Notes: generated by a model from the sequence alone, not told the origin. Numbered from the stretch's first letter, positions 1 through 13,400 are shown. The stretch: 64,000 nucleotides of DNA from Silene latifolia (GCF_048544455.1 NC_133530.1:20203748-20267747); one strand, 5' to 3'. Numbers and translations: made by a program.

Positions 1-1834
1 GCTGAGTTTGTCCATCCTTGAGGTTCGTTCTGTATACAGAAGTCCAAGGCTGTCGACGACAATCAGCCGGGTCTTTGGTGGTCACGTACACAAGATAACA
101 ATCATCACCGTCAATGCAAATACACCCGCTATCTTCCATGCGTACCTTATCATACGTGCCATACAACTTGGCGAAATTGAAGATTCTCACCGGTTTGACA
201 GCAGAGTGTATGGCTATATGAAGCGTTTCGAGATTGTCAGTTCGCTCTGAGACCATAATCATGCCAGAAACAGCTTCTTCGTCGACACCTTGTGCGATCA
301 AATGTGGATTTGTGAGAATGGTCTTCAAAGCCGCAGGTGAAAGTGAATGGCCATTGTAGTTATATGACTCTCCATCAGTCATGAGGAATTCATCATTTTC
401 TGATGTTGGAGGGATTTTACATGAGTATACGTCCAACGGCACCGGTGGACGATAGCTTGTGAAGAACGCAATGCTACCTCTTCTTTCTTCCTAATAATGT
501 TCCAAAAATAAACAATCAAAATGTTATTCCACCGCTAAGGTGGAGTTTAGTGGTTAAAACTTGGGTGAAATTTCCAGGAGATCTAAGTTCAAGGCTCTGT
601 TTGGCATGAAACTTCAGGTAGCTTATTTGACCGAAATTTCAGCTACCTGATTTTTTTGCAAGTGTTTGGGAAGTAGCTTATTTGGTCAAATAAGGTACCT
701 GAAATGAAATGCTACCTCATGTAGCATTTGAGAAATCAGGTACCTGAAATGACTTATTTTTTCCATTTTGTACCCATTTATTCTATAATATTAAATCATT
801 TTCATATCCTTTTACGTCATTTTACCAAAATCAGCCACTTTTTCAGCTAGTTTGCCAAACTCATTTTTTATATAATCAGTTACCTTATTAGCTCCTAATT
901 TTCAGTTACCTTTTTCAGGTTTCAGTTAGCTTTTCAGTTTTCAGCTACCTTTTTAGGTTTCAGCTACCTTTTCAGTTAGTTTTGCAGAGTATTTATGACC
1001 TGAGTCTATAACTTCTAGATTTTGAGTCTGTCGCCCTATGGTAGCTTACCTGATATACGTGGTTTGCAGGCTATCACGTAAACCCAAGGGTTTAGCAAGT
1101 GCACATCAAAAGGAGCGACTGTGGATCCCCTCATCACACAAAAAAGAACAATAAAAGGGTCACGAAAATCAGCTAAGGGGTTATGGAAGTCAGAAGAGTG
1201 GTTTCTCAATAATTCAATGAGTGTCCTTCTCCACCAAGTTTTGGTGTTGGATCCGCGTAACCAGTAGACGACTGAATTTGATAGTTGCGATCATGTAGGG
1301 GAAGTTAGGCGAATTATTTGATGATAATTGGACCAAATTGAGGGTGGATGATCAAATTGTTCATTAAAAAATATTCTCAAATAAAAAGATAAAACAGTTA
1401 ACGCCCGCTCGAAAATGGAATAGGTAAATAAATGATCGAATAAGAGGAAGTAATAGATGACAAATTGACAATAGTGCAACTGGATAATCAAATTACTCAT
1501 AGAAAACATTATTCTTTTTAATATAAAAAATAAACAAATGAATAAGACATCCTCAAATGTAATAACTGCGACTGGACGGAGTAATACATTTCTAACATTA
1601 CAGTAATAATAAAAGCAGAATTATGAGTGATATATTTCCTTCGTTCAAATCATTTTTTAAGAAAGGTAAATAAATGGATGAAACGGAGGGAGTAAGGGAC
1701 AGCTAACAATATGGGAGGGCCTAACAATTAATATACAATGGACAAATTTAATGAATAATTAAATATTAAATATTAAGCTCATGAAATATTGAAATTACCT
1801 TAAGAATGTCCTCAGTGACGATAGAAGAATCCAT
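1..1834 (-). CDS. DPP6 N-terminal-like beta-propeller protein, partial (left edge)
   Basis: Minus-strand gene cut by the window edge. Exon 1 (1834-1799) encodes MDSSIVTEDILK and ends AAG|GTAATT. After an intron of about 1.3 kb with acceptor TTATTAG, exon 2 runs from 490 off the left edge, open for 163 codons. Exon 2 aligns along its length with exon 1 of the gene at 20798: shared blocks include YRPP, YNYNGH, AALK, VSERTD, LETLHIA, EDSGC and QPWT. The family (plant DPP6 N-terminal-like proteins, e.g. Arabidopsis At1g21680) carries TolB/WD40-like propeller repeats; its biochemical role is not established. Those repeats would lie beyond the edge. The ATG is chosen because its short exon splices in frame. 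Unlike its paralogue, this copy has a separate 12-residue first exon. Confident on homology, less on exon 1. Confidence 0.8.
525..1160 (+). repeat. SINE in intron 1, split by a MITE
   Basis: A tRNA-like head with box A-like (TTTAGTGGTTAAAACTTGGG) and box B-like (GATCTAAGTTCAAG) motifs lies at about 529-592. The matching tail (GTGGTTTGCAGGCTATCACG, then a GTTTAGCAAGTGCAC-type block and A-rich end) resumes at about 1001-1160. The layout matches tRNA-derived plant SINEs. A MITE interrupts it at about 594-1000. The ends are approximate. Confidence 0.55.
594..1000. mobile_element. Non-autonomous hAT-like MITE (CTCTGTTTGGCA type)
   Basis: The left end reads GGCTCTGTTTGGCATGAAAC followed by TTCAGGTAGCT. 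The right end in reverse complement reads ACTCTGCAAAACTAACTGAA then AAGGTAGCT, so the ends are imperfect inverted repeats. The interior is rich in repeats of CAGTTACC/CAGCTACC. No clear target duplication was found, so the limits are approximate. Confidence 0.45.
1632..1693. repeat. Short Stowaway-like MITE remnant
   Basis: The left side reads TTCCTTCGTTCAAATCATTT and the right side, in reverse complement, CTCCCTCCGTTTCATCCATT. These are imperfect inverted ends of the CTCCCTCCGT type common in plants. It lies upstream of exon 2 within the first intron of the minus-strand propeller gene. Confidence 0.4.
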
Positions 1835-1919
1835 GGCAGTCAGAAAAGAGAATAAGAGATTTTATTTAGGAAGAGAGGAGGATGAGATGTTCAAATTCCA
1901 AGAAATTCCTTGTTTCGTG

Positions 1920-1927
1920 TATAAATA
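1920..1927 (-). promoter_or_regulatory. Possible TATA box of the left propeller gene
   Basis: The minus strand reads TATTTATA about 90 bases before the ATG at 1834. The spacing suits a TATA box with a short 5' UTR. The motif is not the strongest consensus and the region is AT-rich. Confidence 0.3.
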
Positions 1928-2063
1928 GGCAAGGATTGACTTTAAAGACCAACTATTAGGTACAGTTTGATCTAATACTTCATTTATTCCATTCAATTCT
2001 ATACGTTTACTTTTTGAGTACTATTTATAAGTGGGGAGAATATTCAATACAATTTCTAATATA

Positions 2064-2375
2064 CTCCCTCCAATTCCATATTTTCTTCCTCTTGTTAGTG
2101 GGCACGGATATTAAGGAGAGAAATAAAATAAGAGTAAAAGAGTTGGGTGGGGTTTGGTAATAGGAGAGAGATTAATAATTAGGAGTTAAATAATGAATTG
2201 TGGGGCCAAAACATTAAGAAAAGTAATAAAATATGAGTAAAAGAGTTGGGTGGGATTTGGTGATAGAAGAGAGGAATAAATAAAATAATAGTAAAAGTTT
2301 TCAAAATAAGAAAGAGAAAAAAACCTGAATAATCCGTTTTAGAAAATAGGGAAGAAAATATAGAATTGGAGGGAG
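2064..2375. mobile_element. Stowaway-like MITE, 312 bp
   Basis: The ends are long inverted repeats: CTCCCTCCAATTCCATATTT on the left and, in reverse complement, CTCCCTCCAATTCTATATTT on the right. Both are flanked by TA (2062-2063 and 2376-2377), the target duplication of Tc1/mariner-type MITEs. The interior is AT-rich without coding potential and contains a near-duplicate AAGAGTTGGGTGGG block. Confidence 0.75.
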
Positions 2376-2613
2376 TATAACATAAACAATAGTCATTGGA
2401 GATCTTGTTGTAATGGTCTAACCGAGAATATCAAATTTTTATAATTTTTATTAATATCTAACTAAAAAAGCTTAAGGAAGCGAACACTTAATCGCATTAC
2501 AATAAAGGAGAGGGAGATTCAAACCTGAAATCTATTTATTCACAATATCTCCGTCTTAATCACTAGACTAAAATTTCTTCACCAATTAAATTCACTTTAT
2601 TGGTTGTTCTCAG

Positions 2614-3207
2614 TAGAGATGTCAGTCGGGAGGGTAAGTGGGTATTGGTGTATGACATTGTACAGTCTCGCGGACATGAGAGAAGGTTTGATGGGTGGTG
2701 GAGCAAGTATGGGTTAAAAATTATATCCGTCGTGGATGGTGGGGTGATGAGAGTGGATTTTGCATGATATCAACTCTATGTTGAGAATAAGAGTTAATTT
2801 AAAATGTAAGTACTTTTTTACTTTGAAGTTGGGGTATAATTCTCATCCGCGATAATGCGTTCATTTAAAAAAAAAATCTATATTCTTACGAAGTCCAATA
2901 GTAATAATAATAATAATATTTATTTTATAGTACTTTTTGTTAATGTCTTCCTGTAATCTTAAATTACAAAGATATTCCTGTTTTTTTTGGAAATCCTTAA
3001 TGCTTAAATACTTTTATATCGAAAACACTATCGAGTAAAATTATAGTATACGGGTGAGTTTACACAAGGAACGGGGTATAGATTTAGGTTTCCACCGATT
3101 GGGGAAGGTTTTGAAAATACCCGCCAATTCGCCATGGGTGGTTTGGCCGTGGCAAGTATGTGCACGAGGATCCTACGTCCACCCCGCCTAGCCCAATAAC
3201 ATCCCTA
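2614..3207. mobile_element. Non-autonomous hAT element, 594 bp
   Basis: The left end is TAGAGATGTCAGTCGGGAGG. The right end in reverse complement is TAGGGATGTTATTGGGCTAG. The TAGRGATG terminus fits plant hAT elements. The flanking octamers GTTCTCAG and GTTTTAGG match at 5 of 8 positions, so the target duplication is weathered, as expected of an older insertion. No coding sequence was seen. Confidence 0.6.
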
Positions 3208-3791
3208 GTTTTAGGGTTGTAGTACAATGGCCGAGTTGAGTAATAGCAACATATGGCGAGGCTTGCCTAAAATGGTAAAAGTAAATTATTACTTTTTTTA
3301 ATACGTAGCATGATAATAACCTAAAATAACTCGTCTACCGGATCGTAACCTTGGATTAGGGTAATACCGTGTTATCGTATAACCATACCTTAATCGCTTC
3401 ATCCTTTAGTTTATAATAGAATGCACGTCGTTGCATTTAGTTATGTTTTCTAAATAATTAGTGACTTTGAAGTCATTTTATAACAAAGTCATTGTATTTG
3501 GTTTAATTTATGAATAATTTATCAAGTCTTCTTATCTAAAGCTTATATATATTACAAAAACCTAGATTAGATCTGTAATTAACTATCCTAATTATTGCCA
3601 TTTCACATCAACGACTTTCCGCAAGTCACACAAAAAAATACTAGTCTTTAAATACGAGCGATAAATAATTTAGGGGAATGACATGTGTTGATGTCCGATG
3701 GAGTCATGAGCCAGACAAATTTCGATAGACGGTGCTTTATATGCTACTTCTATATTGTACGACTTTTGTTGATGTTATCTTCTATCGTGTA

Positions 3792-3830
3792 CTAGTTTTA
3801 AACCCGTGTAAAAAAAATGCACGGGTTAGA
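3792..3830 (-). mobile_element. Helitron-like 3' end (hairpin plus CTAG)
   Basis: Read on the minus strand, a hairpin with CCCGTGCA and TACACGGG arms (3803-3825) is followed by a short spacer and CTAG, then T. Helitrons end in CTRR after a short hairpin and insert between A and T. The same arrangement recurs at 26639 and 63714. The 5' end was not located. Confidence 0.45.
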
Positions 3831-5490
3831 CGGGCGTGTGTCTTTTAAAATTATGATATTTTAAACGGTTTTATTGGACATACCATTGAGTTTATTTATG
3901 GTATAAATATATACTAAATTTAGATGGAAGATAATAATTTTGGGATAAGTATTAAAAATAAGGGTTTTTTTGTGAAAAATTATCTTATATTTAGGTGTAT
4001 TTGTAAAAATATTACCTTATGTTATTTTTCTTGCTTTAGACTACCATTGTTTTCTCTTTTTTTGGTCAGAAACTACTTGTGCTGAAACTATGACGAGATT
4101 TGGTCGATTTACCGACATTAACCTATCCCACATGATTTTGATAACATCAAACAACAATGACCAAATGCGTCCAACACACAATTTAACTTTACATAAGCAA
4201 AATTTATGTTTTCACATTTCAGTAATAACTACGAACATCTACTGAAGTTAACCGTAAGTACATTACGACTTCCCAAAATCGTGCCTAAGCAAGATTAAAA
4301 CATAAAAGAGTCAAGGGAGATAGGTTTAAGCCGGAAAACTGACCAAATTTGTCTAGATTCTTAGAGTATATAGTTATTGACCAAGAAAAAAGAAAACAAA
4401 GGTAATAGAAAACAAAAAAAATAATGTAAGGTAGTCTTTTTACAAATACCCCTAAATATAAGGTAGTTTTTGACAAAATAAATCCTAAAAATAAAGGGAA
4501 CAATAAAATTAGAATAAAAAATATTAGTTTTAAGCAAACTATTAATTCATTTAACTGGACCGGATATACAACTTAATCCATAGTCCATTATTATACCCTA
4601 TAACAACTCATTTATAAAGATCCGCATATCTCATAATTTAAAACCCTAAAGCTCCTTCACCTACGGCACCATTTTTTCCATATGCTAGCTACATGCCTCT
4701 CTCATACCGCTCTTCCTTCATCAGTTCATCACTCCATCATATTTATTGAAATCTTAAACCAATCAGCCAATGTCATTTACATCTTTAATGCAATCTCCAA
4801 CTTTTTTTATTTAGTTTTTCAATTTCTTAAGCACAAATGATATTGGTATAAGCTCTATTCCCAAATAGTGATAATTTACAACCTTTTTTTCAGAACCAAT
4901 AAATATTATTGTTGTGACTTTTTTTTTCCCGATTTTGATATGATTTTCTCTTAATAGTAGTGTACTTACGTATACGATTTCTTATGTTTTTTTTCGTTTC
5001 TCGATTTCTCAAATTTTTTTTCTATTTATCATATATTTATATGATTAATTTTTTAAAAATTTTACTAAGTTCTTAAAATATATAAATGCCAAATTTTTAA
5101 GGATATAGTATTTGTTTTCAAACTTTGGATCGAAGTGGTTTAGTTCTAGTTCAAGTACAAACACACTTATAAACTAAATTTAATTTTATCAAGTTTTTCT
5201 TTTTCGCTTTTATTTTCTTTTACAAAAATTTTAAGTATCTGAATTTATTATTTTTAAATTTTAATTTAATTATTTATAGGAAATGAATTGTATTTACGTT
5301 GAACTATATTTACATGAAATCTGATAGAGAGTAATTAAATAACTGTGAAAACATGGGGGGTCCTACCTAAAAAACACTTTTGCAAGCCTAAACATCAGGA
5401 GCCAATGAGAAACCAGGAAAAAACCTAGCTTTTATACTATGTAGATTCTAAAGAGCCCACATTAAAAGTCAAAATACGAGCAGTTTTGTA
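3831..5490. other. AT-rich intergenic stretch, no gene seen
   Basis: No open frame longer than about 70 codons and no splice-consistent coding pattern was found on either strand. The region is AT-rich with T-runs. It may be decayed transposon sequence, but no ends were recognised. Confidence 0.5.
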
Positions 5491-5597
5491 CTCCCTCCAA
5501 ATTAAGATGTTTACCCTATTTTCCTATTATATAAGTCTTGTATTTTAATACTTTAATTAAGAAGTAAAATGGAACATACACTTTTATTTAGAGGGAG
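5491..5597. mobile_element. Short Stowaway-like MITE, 107 bp
   Basis: The left end is CTCCCTCCAAATTAAGATG. The right end in reverse complement is CTCCCTCTAAATAAAAGTG. TA dinucleotides flank both sides (5489-5490 and 5598-5599), as for Tc1/mariner-derived MITEs. Confidence 0.6.
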
Positions 5598-5911
5598 TAA
5601 TTTTTTGGCATATTTAACTTATTAAGAATTCCATTAGGACAAACTAATGATCTATTATTATAGATCGATTAAGGTACTCCTAACCTGTTATAGGGTAAAA
5701 ATGAAATTAATCACCAACTAATTATGCTATTGACTAGTAGGGATGACAATGGTTTAAATTAGATTAGATTTTGCAAGATCCAAATCTGATCCACTTATTG
5801 ATTGGATCACCGATCCATATCCAAAATTTTAAAATCTACCCAATCCATTATATTTTTTTTTCAAATCCATACCCACCCAAAATCCATACCGATCCACCAT
5901 ATAATCCACCA

Positions 5912-7159
5912 TATGGGAAACTGTGCTCATAAAAATACACATCGCGACTGACAAAAAATTCCCGAGTAGTAAGGTCAAATACTTTCCAACCCTTCTTGTT
6001 GTGAGGATAGCCAATGAAAACACATTTACGGCTCCGTTTGGCAAACTTGTCACCCTTAGTATTCAAATTATGGGCAAAACACAAGCAACCAAAAATACGA
6101 ATATGTGTATAAATAGGGACGGAGCCAAACAACAGTTCATATGGCGTTTTGTTTTGCAATAAAGGGGAAGGAAGGCGATTAATTAAATAGGCCGCAGTTA
6201 AAATACATTCGCCCCAAAACATAAGTGGAAGATTAGCTTGAAACATTAAGGCACGTGCCACATTTAAAATATGCCTGTGTTTCCTTTCGACACGCCCATT
6301 CTGCTGAGGCGTTCCCACACAAGAGGTGCGAAAGAGTACAGTATGCCATGGGTTCGAAAAAACGGGGCCATGGGGGAAAATTCAGTGCCATTATCCGACT
6401 GTACTTGTTTAACAACTGCCCCAAATTGAGTTTTAACCATCGCGAAAAAATTCAAAAACATTTCAGTGACCTCCTTTTTATCAATAAGCAAATATACCCA
6501 AACTGTTCTAGAGTAGTCATCGACAATCGTCAAGAAGTATTTGGCACCACAAGAAGACGGGGTCCGATACGGGCCCCATAAATCACAATGTATCAAATCA
6601 AAAATAGTCGAAGCCTTATTATTATTGTGATCAAAACTGTTTCGGCTATGTTTAGCCTCATGACAGATGTCGCAAACAATGTTTGAACTAGAACGAGAAG
6701 TGGTAACACGGGGTAATAAATTAACTACTTTGTGAGACGGATGTCCAAGTCGTCGATGCCATAACTCAAAGGAATCAGCGCTCACCCGATGAATCGTTGG
6801 CTTGACCACCGCGCGCAGCAAATACAATCCGTCCCGTTGATCACCGACTCCAATCCTCGTCCTCAAAAAACGGTCCTGAATATGACAAGAAGAATTAGTA
6901 AAACTAATAACGCAATCAGTAGCAGCAACTAATTGTGAGACCGATAATAAATTGCAAGTAAGGGTGGGAAAAAATAAAACGTCCCGCAAAACCAGAAATT
7001 CGGTCAATCGAACCGTGCCGGCCAAAGTAGCCGAGACACTGTGGCCGTTGGGAAGCGTAACCAGATAGGGAGGAATAGGATGCGAATCAGCCAACCAAGT
7101 GACATCTCCGGTTACATGATGCGAGGCCCCAGTGTCAATAATCCAATTAGGTGACATAC
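5912..7159 (-). pseudogene. copia protease and integrase region (fossil)
   Basis: Minus-strand fossil coding block. Near its start is the protease motif IDTGASHHVTG, followed by the pre-integrase zinc region (WHRRLGHPS, then CDICHEAKH) and the integrase core with DLWGPYRTPS, IVDDYSRTVWVYL and QSDNGTEF. It stops where hAT sequence begins. This order is that of Ty1/copia pol. The block is broken, with at least one interruption. Confidence 0.75.
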
Positions 7160-8863
7160 TGTTAAGAGCATAATTTACTATATTTTATATACTTATTTCC
7201 CATAATTTTACTTATATTTTCAGCATTACATTTCATTTTAATAATAAATTACTTCCTAGAACATCTTACTGCGATTTATATAATTATTTGTAGGAAGGGG
7301 CTATTTTGATGCTGATATTAACTAAACAGCTAAGCGAGGCGATGAATAAAAGACAACAAAATAAATAAGGACTTCAAGCTCAGATTCAAAACCTCCAAGT
7401 CCACACAATAAAGACAAAGCAGTCCAAAATAAAATGAAAAGCCAAGAATTGAATAAAATGTTGACAAGGCCGTCATTTACAAATCATGAAATAAAGAAGC
7501 ACAATTACAAAAGTTGAAGCATTGAAAATAAAGTGGTGAAACATTCAATTTGGTTGATGTTACATTGAAGGATTTACGAGGAAAACGCATGCCAACATTT
7601 ACATGGGTGAAGAGTTATTCTGATAAATACAACATGAAACATCTCAAATTAATTATTTAATTCATGAAACATTCATATTTTGAAGAAACTTCAAGCACTA
7701 ATAGCATAAATCGTAGGAATAATTTTACATGTAATGTATTTACATTAATTAGTGATGTAAACGTACGTGTATTATTTAATTTAGAAACTCACATGATCAC
7801 CTATATAAAGAAGGTGATTTGCATTTGAGAGGGAGGGAGGTAGAACATAACAATAAGCAATTAAATAATTAGTTTCATATTAAATTCTATTTATTCTCTC
7901 ATTATTCACATCAATTATCTTATTCATATTTTTACACTTTCATGCTATTATTTGACGACAAGCTCAAAGTTCTCAACTTGTCATTGCCATAGTTAATACT
8001 ATATTTATCTCCCTTATTTATCTCTTTTATATTTGTTTTATTTATTTATTTAAATATGTTATCTTCTATTATTAAAATTGTTATTTTAGTTATAATTATG
8101 GATCATGAGTAGTCTTTTGTCTAGGGCTCGGTGGAGCCTTAATATGGATTGGTCAATGTTATAATTTTCTAAACATTATTTAATGGTTGTACTTAGGTTT
8201 GATAGGGTTGTGTTAAAGTATTAATTTATTGGTCATAATCTATATACGTAGCTCTTGATTAATACTACAATGAGAGTTGAGTTTAGTCATTTTGAGTTAG
8301 CATATATATTGTGATTTAAATATAATTAATAATTACTTAGTGTAAATTGCAATGAGAGTTGAATTTCCACTTAGAGAGCCCGAGTCAAAATTAGACCTCT
8401 CCTATGAGGATGGTGAGAGTGATAGTCGAGACATTTTAATTTTGATCCTTAAAGCTCCTATATGAGTTATAAGACCCATGAGAATAGGATTATTTCACTA
8501 TAGGAAGGCTTCTTATATCTCGAGAGAGAATAACAAGTATTGATTTTAGTTTTTTAATTAAAACCAGAAAATTAGTCTCACCTAAGTACACAATTAAATA
8601 TGTTATTCCTTCCAATAGTCTATATTGATCAATCTATGTTAATGGTGATACCGTTGTCCTAGAGCTTTTTATTATTGAATTAATTTTATTATCCAATTAT
8701 TATATGTATTTTCATTCTGTCATACCTCGCACATACACAAATATTATTTTGACGTAGATAAATCAAATCTTAAATCGACTAGTACTCAACCTTCACTTCC
8801 CTGAGATCGACCCGTAAGTGCTACAACAGACACCGTTCACTTGCGGTAATTTATAACTGAACA
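7160..8863 (+). repeat. 5' LTR of the Athila-type element
   Basis: 1704-bp LTR beginning TGTTAAGAGCATAATTTAC and ending TTTATAACTGAACA, directly followed by the primer-binding site. Near-identical to 16103-17807. Confidence 0.92.
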
Positions 8864-8892
8864 AGTTTTTGGCGCCGTTGCCGGGGAAGTAA
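8864..8892 (+). other. Primer-binding site of the Athila-type element
   Basis: TGGCGCCGTTGCCGGGGAA starts seven bases after the 5' LTR. It matches the 3' end complement of a plant tRNA-Asp, the primer reported for Athila-like elements. Confidence 0.7.
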
Positions 8893-8999
8893 CGGTTTGA
8901 TATTAGTTAATTTTAGATTATTTTAGACTACGTTTTTAGCGTCGTAATACGCCTATTTTGTTACTAATTCTTCTTCTTTAGTTTTGTTGTTAGTTTTAT

Positions 9000-10300
9000 A
9001 TGCACACGCGACATTCTGGTGGTGAATTGCTATTTGACCCTGAGATTGAAGCTACAGCTAGGAGACGAAACGCTCAAAGAAAGAAGAAGAGAAAGGAGCC
9101 TGAACTCGATACTATTGAATCTTTTATAGAATTTGATACACCAATTATCATGACTTCTATGCGAGATGAAAGTGCTCTAAAGCCGAATTTCAATTCAAGT
9201 ATCTCAAAGCCTAAAATTGATGCAAACAATTTTGAGTTGAAGACTTCTTTGATCCAGTTTGTTCAAACCGATCAATTCAGTGGATCACCAACTGAAAACC
9301 CCAACGAGCACCTGAATACATTCCTTGATAAGGCTGACATCAAGATTAATGGAGTCTCTGATGACGCCATTCGGTTGAGATTATTCCCTTATTCTCTTCG
9401 AGGGAGTGCACGTGAATGGTTGACTAATTGTGATCCTGACTCGTTCGATACTTGGGATAAGCTTTCTACGGCTTTTCTCCAAAAATACTTTCCACCAGGG
9501 AAGACTGCCAAATTTAGAAATGACATTACAGGATTCGTCCAACATGCAGATGAGTCTCTCTATGAAGCTTGGGAAAGGTACAAGGAACTTCAGCGGCAAT
9601 GTCCTCATCACGGGATCCCATCATGTGTATTGATTCTTACTTTCTACAATTCCTTAAAACCGGAGCTACAAATGAGCCTTAATGCCGCTGCTGGAGGGCG
9701 GTTAGACGGGATTTCTTGGGACAAGGCCAAGGCTCTCATAGAGGATCTAGCAATAAGCACTTATCATTGGGGTAGTGACCGTCATGTTCGAGGGAGCAAG
9801 ACTACAAAAGACTTTGTTAATGTGATGCAAGCCAAAATTGATGATCTATCTCAACAAGTGGCTCAGCTTAAATTGAGTAATGGTTCTAGTTCTTCATCGC
9901 CCATATGTCAACTTTGTGGGGTTAATGGGCATGACTCTTCTGGGTGTGGGAATGCTTCTATGCTTGAGCAAGTTAATGATCTTAATGGGAAGCAACAATG
10001 GGACCCTTATTCTAATACTTACAATCCAGGATGGGCTCATAATCCTAAGCTCTCATATGGAAATACCAAGAATATCTTAATCCCCAACATCAAGTTAAGC
10101 GAGACTTTTCAAAGAACCGCCGGGTTTTCAACCAAGACCGTCTTATCATCATTCCCCTATGCAATCTCGTCCCCTATTTCAGCAACAACAACAACAATTT
10201 CAACAACCTCACGCTCCGCAAAAATCCAATGTGGAGGTGATGTTAGAGCAAGTTTTGTCCCAACAATCTCAATATATGCGGGACCAAAACCAAAAAAATG
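9000..10300 (+). pseudogene. Athila-type gag region (fossil)
   Basis: Encodes a gag polyprotein. It has a basic N-terminus, a retrotransposon gag domain in the middle (FSGSPTENPNEHLNTFLD, RLRLFPYSLRGSAREWL, FLQKYFP) and a zinc knuckle further on (CQLCGVNGHDSSGC). The pattern is typical of Athila-group gag. The ATG at 9000 lies about 110 bases after the primer site. Part of a broken element. Confidence 0.8.
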
Positions 10301-10499
10301 AAGAGTTTTCTACATCAATTTCTCAACTCAAATCCTCACATAAAATGGTAGAAACTCAACTTGCTCAAATAGCCCAACAAGTAAGTCAGTCTGTGAAATC
10401 TCAAGGTCAGTTCCCGGGAAACACCGAAGCTAATCCAAAAGGTCAGATGAATGCTTTAACCTTAAGGAACGGGAAGGTACTTGAAGAGACTACTAATCC

Positions 10500-13400
10500 T
10501 AAGAGCATGTTTGTTGAAGATGAAGCTATTGTGATCGAGGATGAGGGCAAGGCGATGGAGGAAATTGTAGTTGAAAAGAAGCAAGCTTGTGAGAAGGAAG
10601 CTTCGTTAACTCCACCTAGAATATATGTGCCGCCTGTACCTTTTCCTCAAAGGTTAGCCAAGGCAAAATTGGAGCAAAAGTACGGAAAATTTCTAAATAT
10701 CCTAAAAGGAATGCACATTAATATTCCCTTTTTGGAGGCTATTTCTGAAATCCCATCTTATGGAAAGTTTCTCAAGGAGTCGCTTTCTAACAAAAAGAAA
10801 CTTGGAGCCAAGACGACTATTAACTTGTCTAAGGAGTGTAGTGCCATACTCCTTAACAAGCTTCCTCAAAAGCTTGACGATCCTGGCAGTTTTTCAATCC
10901 CTTGTTCTATTGGAGGTATTTATATTCAACGTGCCTTGTGTGATTTGGGGGCTAGTGTTAGCCTTATGCCTCTGTCGATTTTTAAGAGGTTGCAAATGAT
11001 GGATCTAAAGCCGACTAGAGTTTCACTACAATTGGCTGATCGGTCAGTCAAATTTCCACTTGGGGTCGTTGAAGATGTTCCCTTAGCTATTGGGAAACTT
11101 GTTATTCCATGTGATTTCTTTGTCATGGACATTCCTGAGGACACTCAAGTACCCATTATCTTGGGACGTCCATGTTTAGCCACTGCTGGAGCTATGATTG
11201 ATGTGAGGAGTGGAAAGCTCTCATTGCAAGTTGGTGAACACAAGGTAGAATTTGAGCTTAGCAAAACTATGGGTGGTCCTTCTATGAGTGATAGTTGCTA
11301 CCGAGTTGATGTTTTAGAGGAGTACTTGTCTGAGCCCTCTTTTGAGTGTACATCGTCTGATAAACTACAAGATTGTCTCACCAACACTGATTCTAAGGAT
11401 GTAGAGTTGTTAGCCTATGCTTGGATGCTTGACTCCTCTCCATCTCATTTAACTGAGCCTCCGGTAGAGGCGTTGCAGGTAACGGGTAAGCTAGGGGAGA
11501 GTTCTAAGCCTCCCGAGGTAGAATTAAAACCACTTCCATCTTCTTTAAAACATGTGTTTTTAGGAGAAAATTCAACTTACCCAGTTATCGTCAATAGTGC
11601 AGTCAATGACAGCCAAATTTCTAAATTGTTGATTGTTCTTCGAAAATATAAAAGTGTCATTGGGTACGCAATTGACGATCTTAAGGGAATCAGTCCATCT
11701 TTTTGTACACATAGAATCCTTCTCGAGGACGACAATGCATCCTCCATTGAGCCTCAACGACGCCTCAATCCTAATATGAAGGAGGTTGTCAGAAAGGAGG
11801 TCTTGAAGTTACTTGATGCGGGAATAATCTATCCTATCTCTGATAGTAAATGGGTGAGCCCGGTTCATGTCGTTCCAAAGAAAGGGGGGATGACTGTCGT
11901 AAAAAACGATAAGGATGAACTAATTTCTACAAGAATCTGTTACGGGTGGCGAATGTGTATTGACTATCGCCGATTGAATAAAGCCACTCGGAAGGATCAT
12001 TTCCCCCTTCCATTTATAGACCAAATGCTTGAAAGACTAGCAAAACACTCCTACTTTTGTTACTTGGATGGGTATTCCGGATTTTTCCAAATCCCAATTC
12101 ATCCAAGTGATCAAGAGAAGACGACATTTACATGTCCATTTGGCACTTATGCTTATCGTCGGATGCCATTTGGATTATGTAATGCTCCCGCCACTTTTCA
12201 AAGATGTATGATGGCTATTTTTCCGATTATGTGGAGCAAATTATGGAGGTGTTTATGGATGACTTCTCGGTGGTTGGCGCTACTTTTGACGATTGTTTGA
12301 TAAACCTTGAAAAATATTGAATCGGTCCGAGAAGCTCATCTTGTGCTAAATTGGGAGAAGTGCCATTTTATGGTACAAGAGGGGGTCGTCTTAAGACATA
12401 TTGTGTCTAATCGTGGTATTGAGGTAGATAAAGCAAAAATTGAGGTGATTGAGAATCTACCACCTCCTCTCAATGTGAAAGGGGTAAGAAGTTTTCTTGG
12501 ACATGCAGGATTTTATCGCCGCTTTATCAAAGATTTCTCTAAGATTGCTCGTCCTTTGACCGAGCTTTTAGCTAAAGATACCCCATTTTTGTTCACTGAT
12601 GTTTGTCTTGAAGCTTTTAACAGGTTGAAAAAAGCTTTAATTAGCGCCCCGATTATTCAGCCACCGGATTGGAGCTTACCATTCGAGCTAATGTGTGATG
12701 CGAGTGATCATGCAAAGAGGAGCGTGACTGGGCAAAGACATGATGGTAAGCTACATGCCATCTATTATGCGAGCAAGACTCTTGATGCAGCAATGAGCTA
12801 ATTACACCACCACAGAGAAGGAGTTGTTGGCTGTGGTATTTTCTATTGAGAAGTTTCGATCTTATTTAGTAGGATCTAGAGTTATTGTGCACACTGATCA
12901 CGCAGCACTCAAGTATCTTTTGAGCAAGAAAGATGCTAAACCCAGACTGATTCGCTGGATTCTTTTACTGCAAGAATTTGATATGGAGATTAAAGACAAA
13001 AAGGGTGCTGACAATTTAGTAGCTGATCACCTATCTCGTCTGGTTCAAGAAGGCCCTTCTGATGGCCTTCCTATTGATGATTCATTTCCTGACGATCAGT
13101 TATTTGCTATTGCTATTGCTAATACTCCATGGTTTGCTGACATTGTGAATTATTTGGCATCAGGAGTTACACCCCATGGGTATGATTCCCACCAAAGGAA
13201 GAAATTCTTTAGTGATGTCAAGCATTATTATTGGGATGACCCCTTTCTCTACAAGTCTTGTGTTGATGGTATTATCCGACGATGTGTGCCAAATGAAGAG
13301 GCTAATTCCATTATCTCCCATTGTCATGATTTGCCATGTGGTGGTCATGCTAGTACCACCAAAACTGCAGCTAAAGTCCTTCAATGTGGCTTATATTGGC

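Noticed and set aside
8-250. Plus-strand open frame of 80 codons
   Set aside because: It is the shadow of the minus-strand propeller exon, which aligns with the paralogue at 20798.
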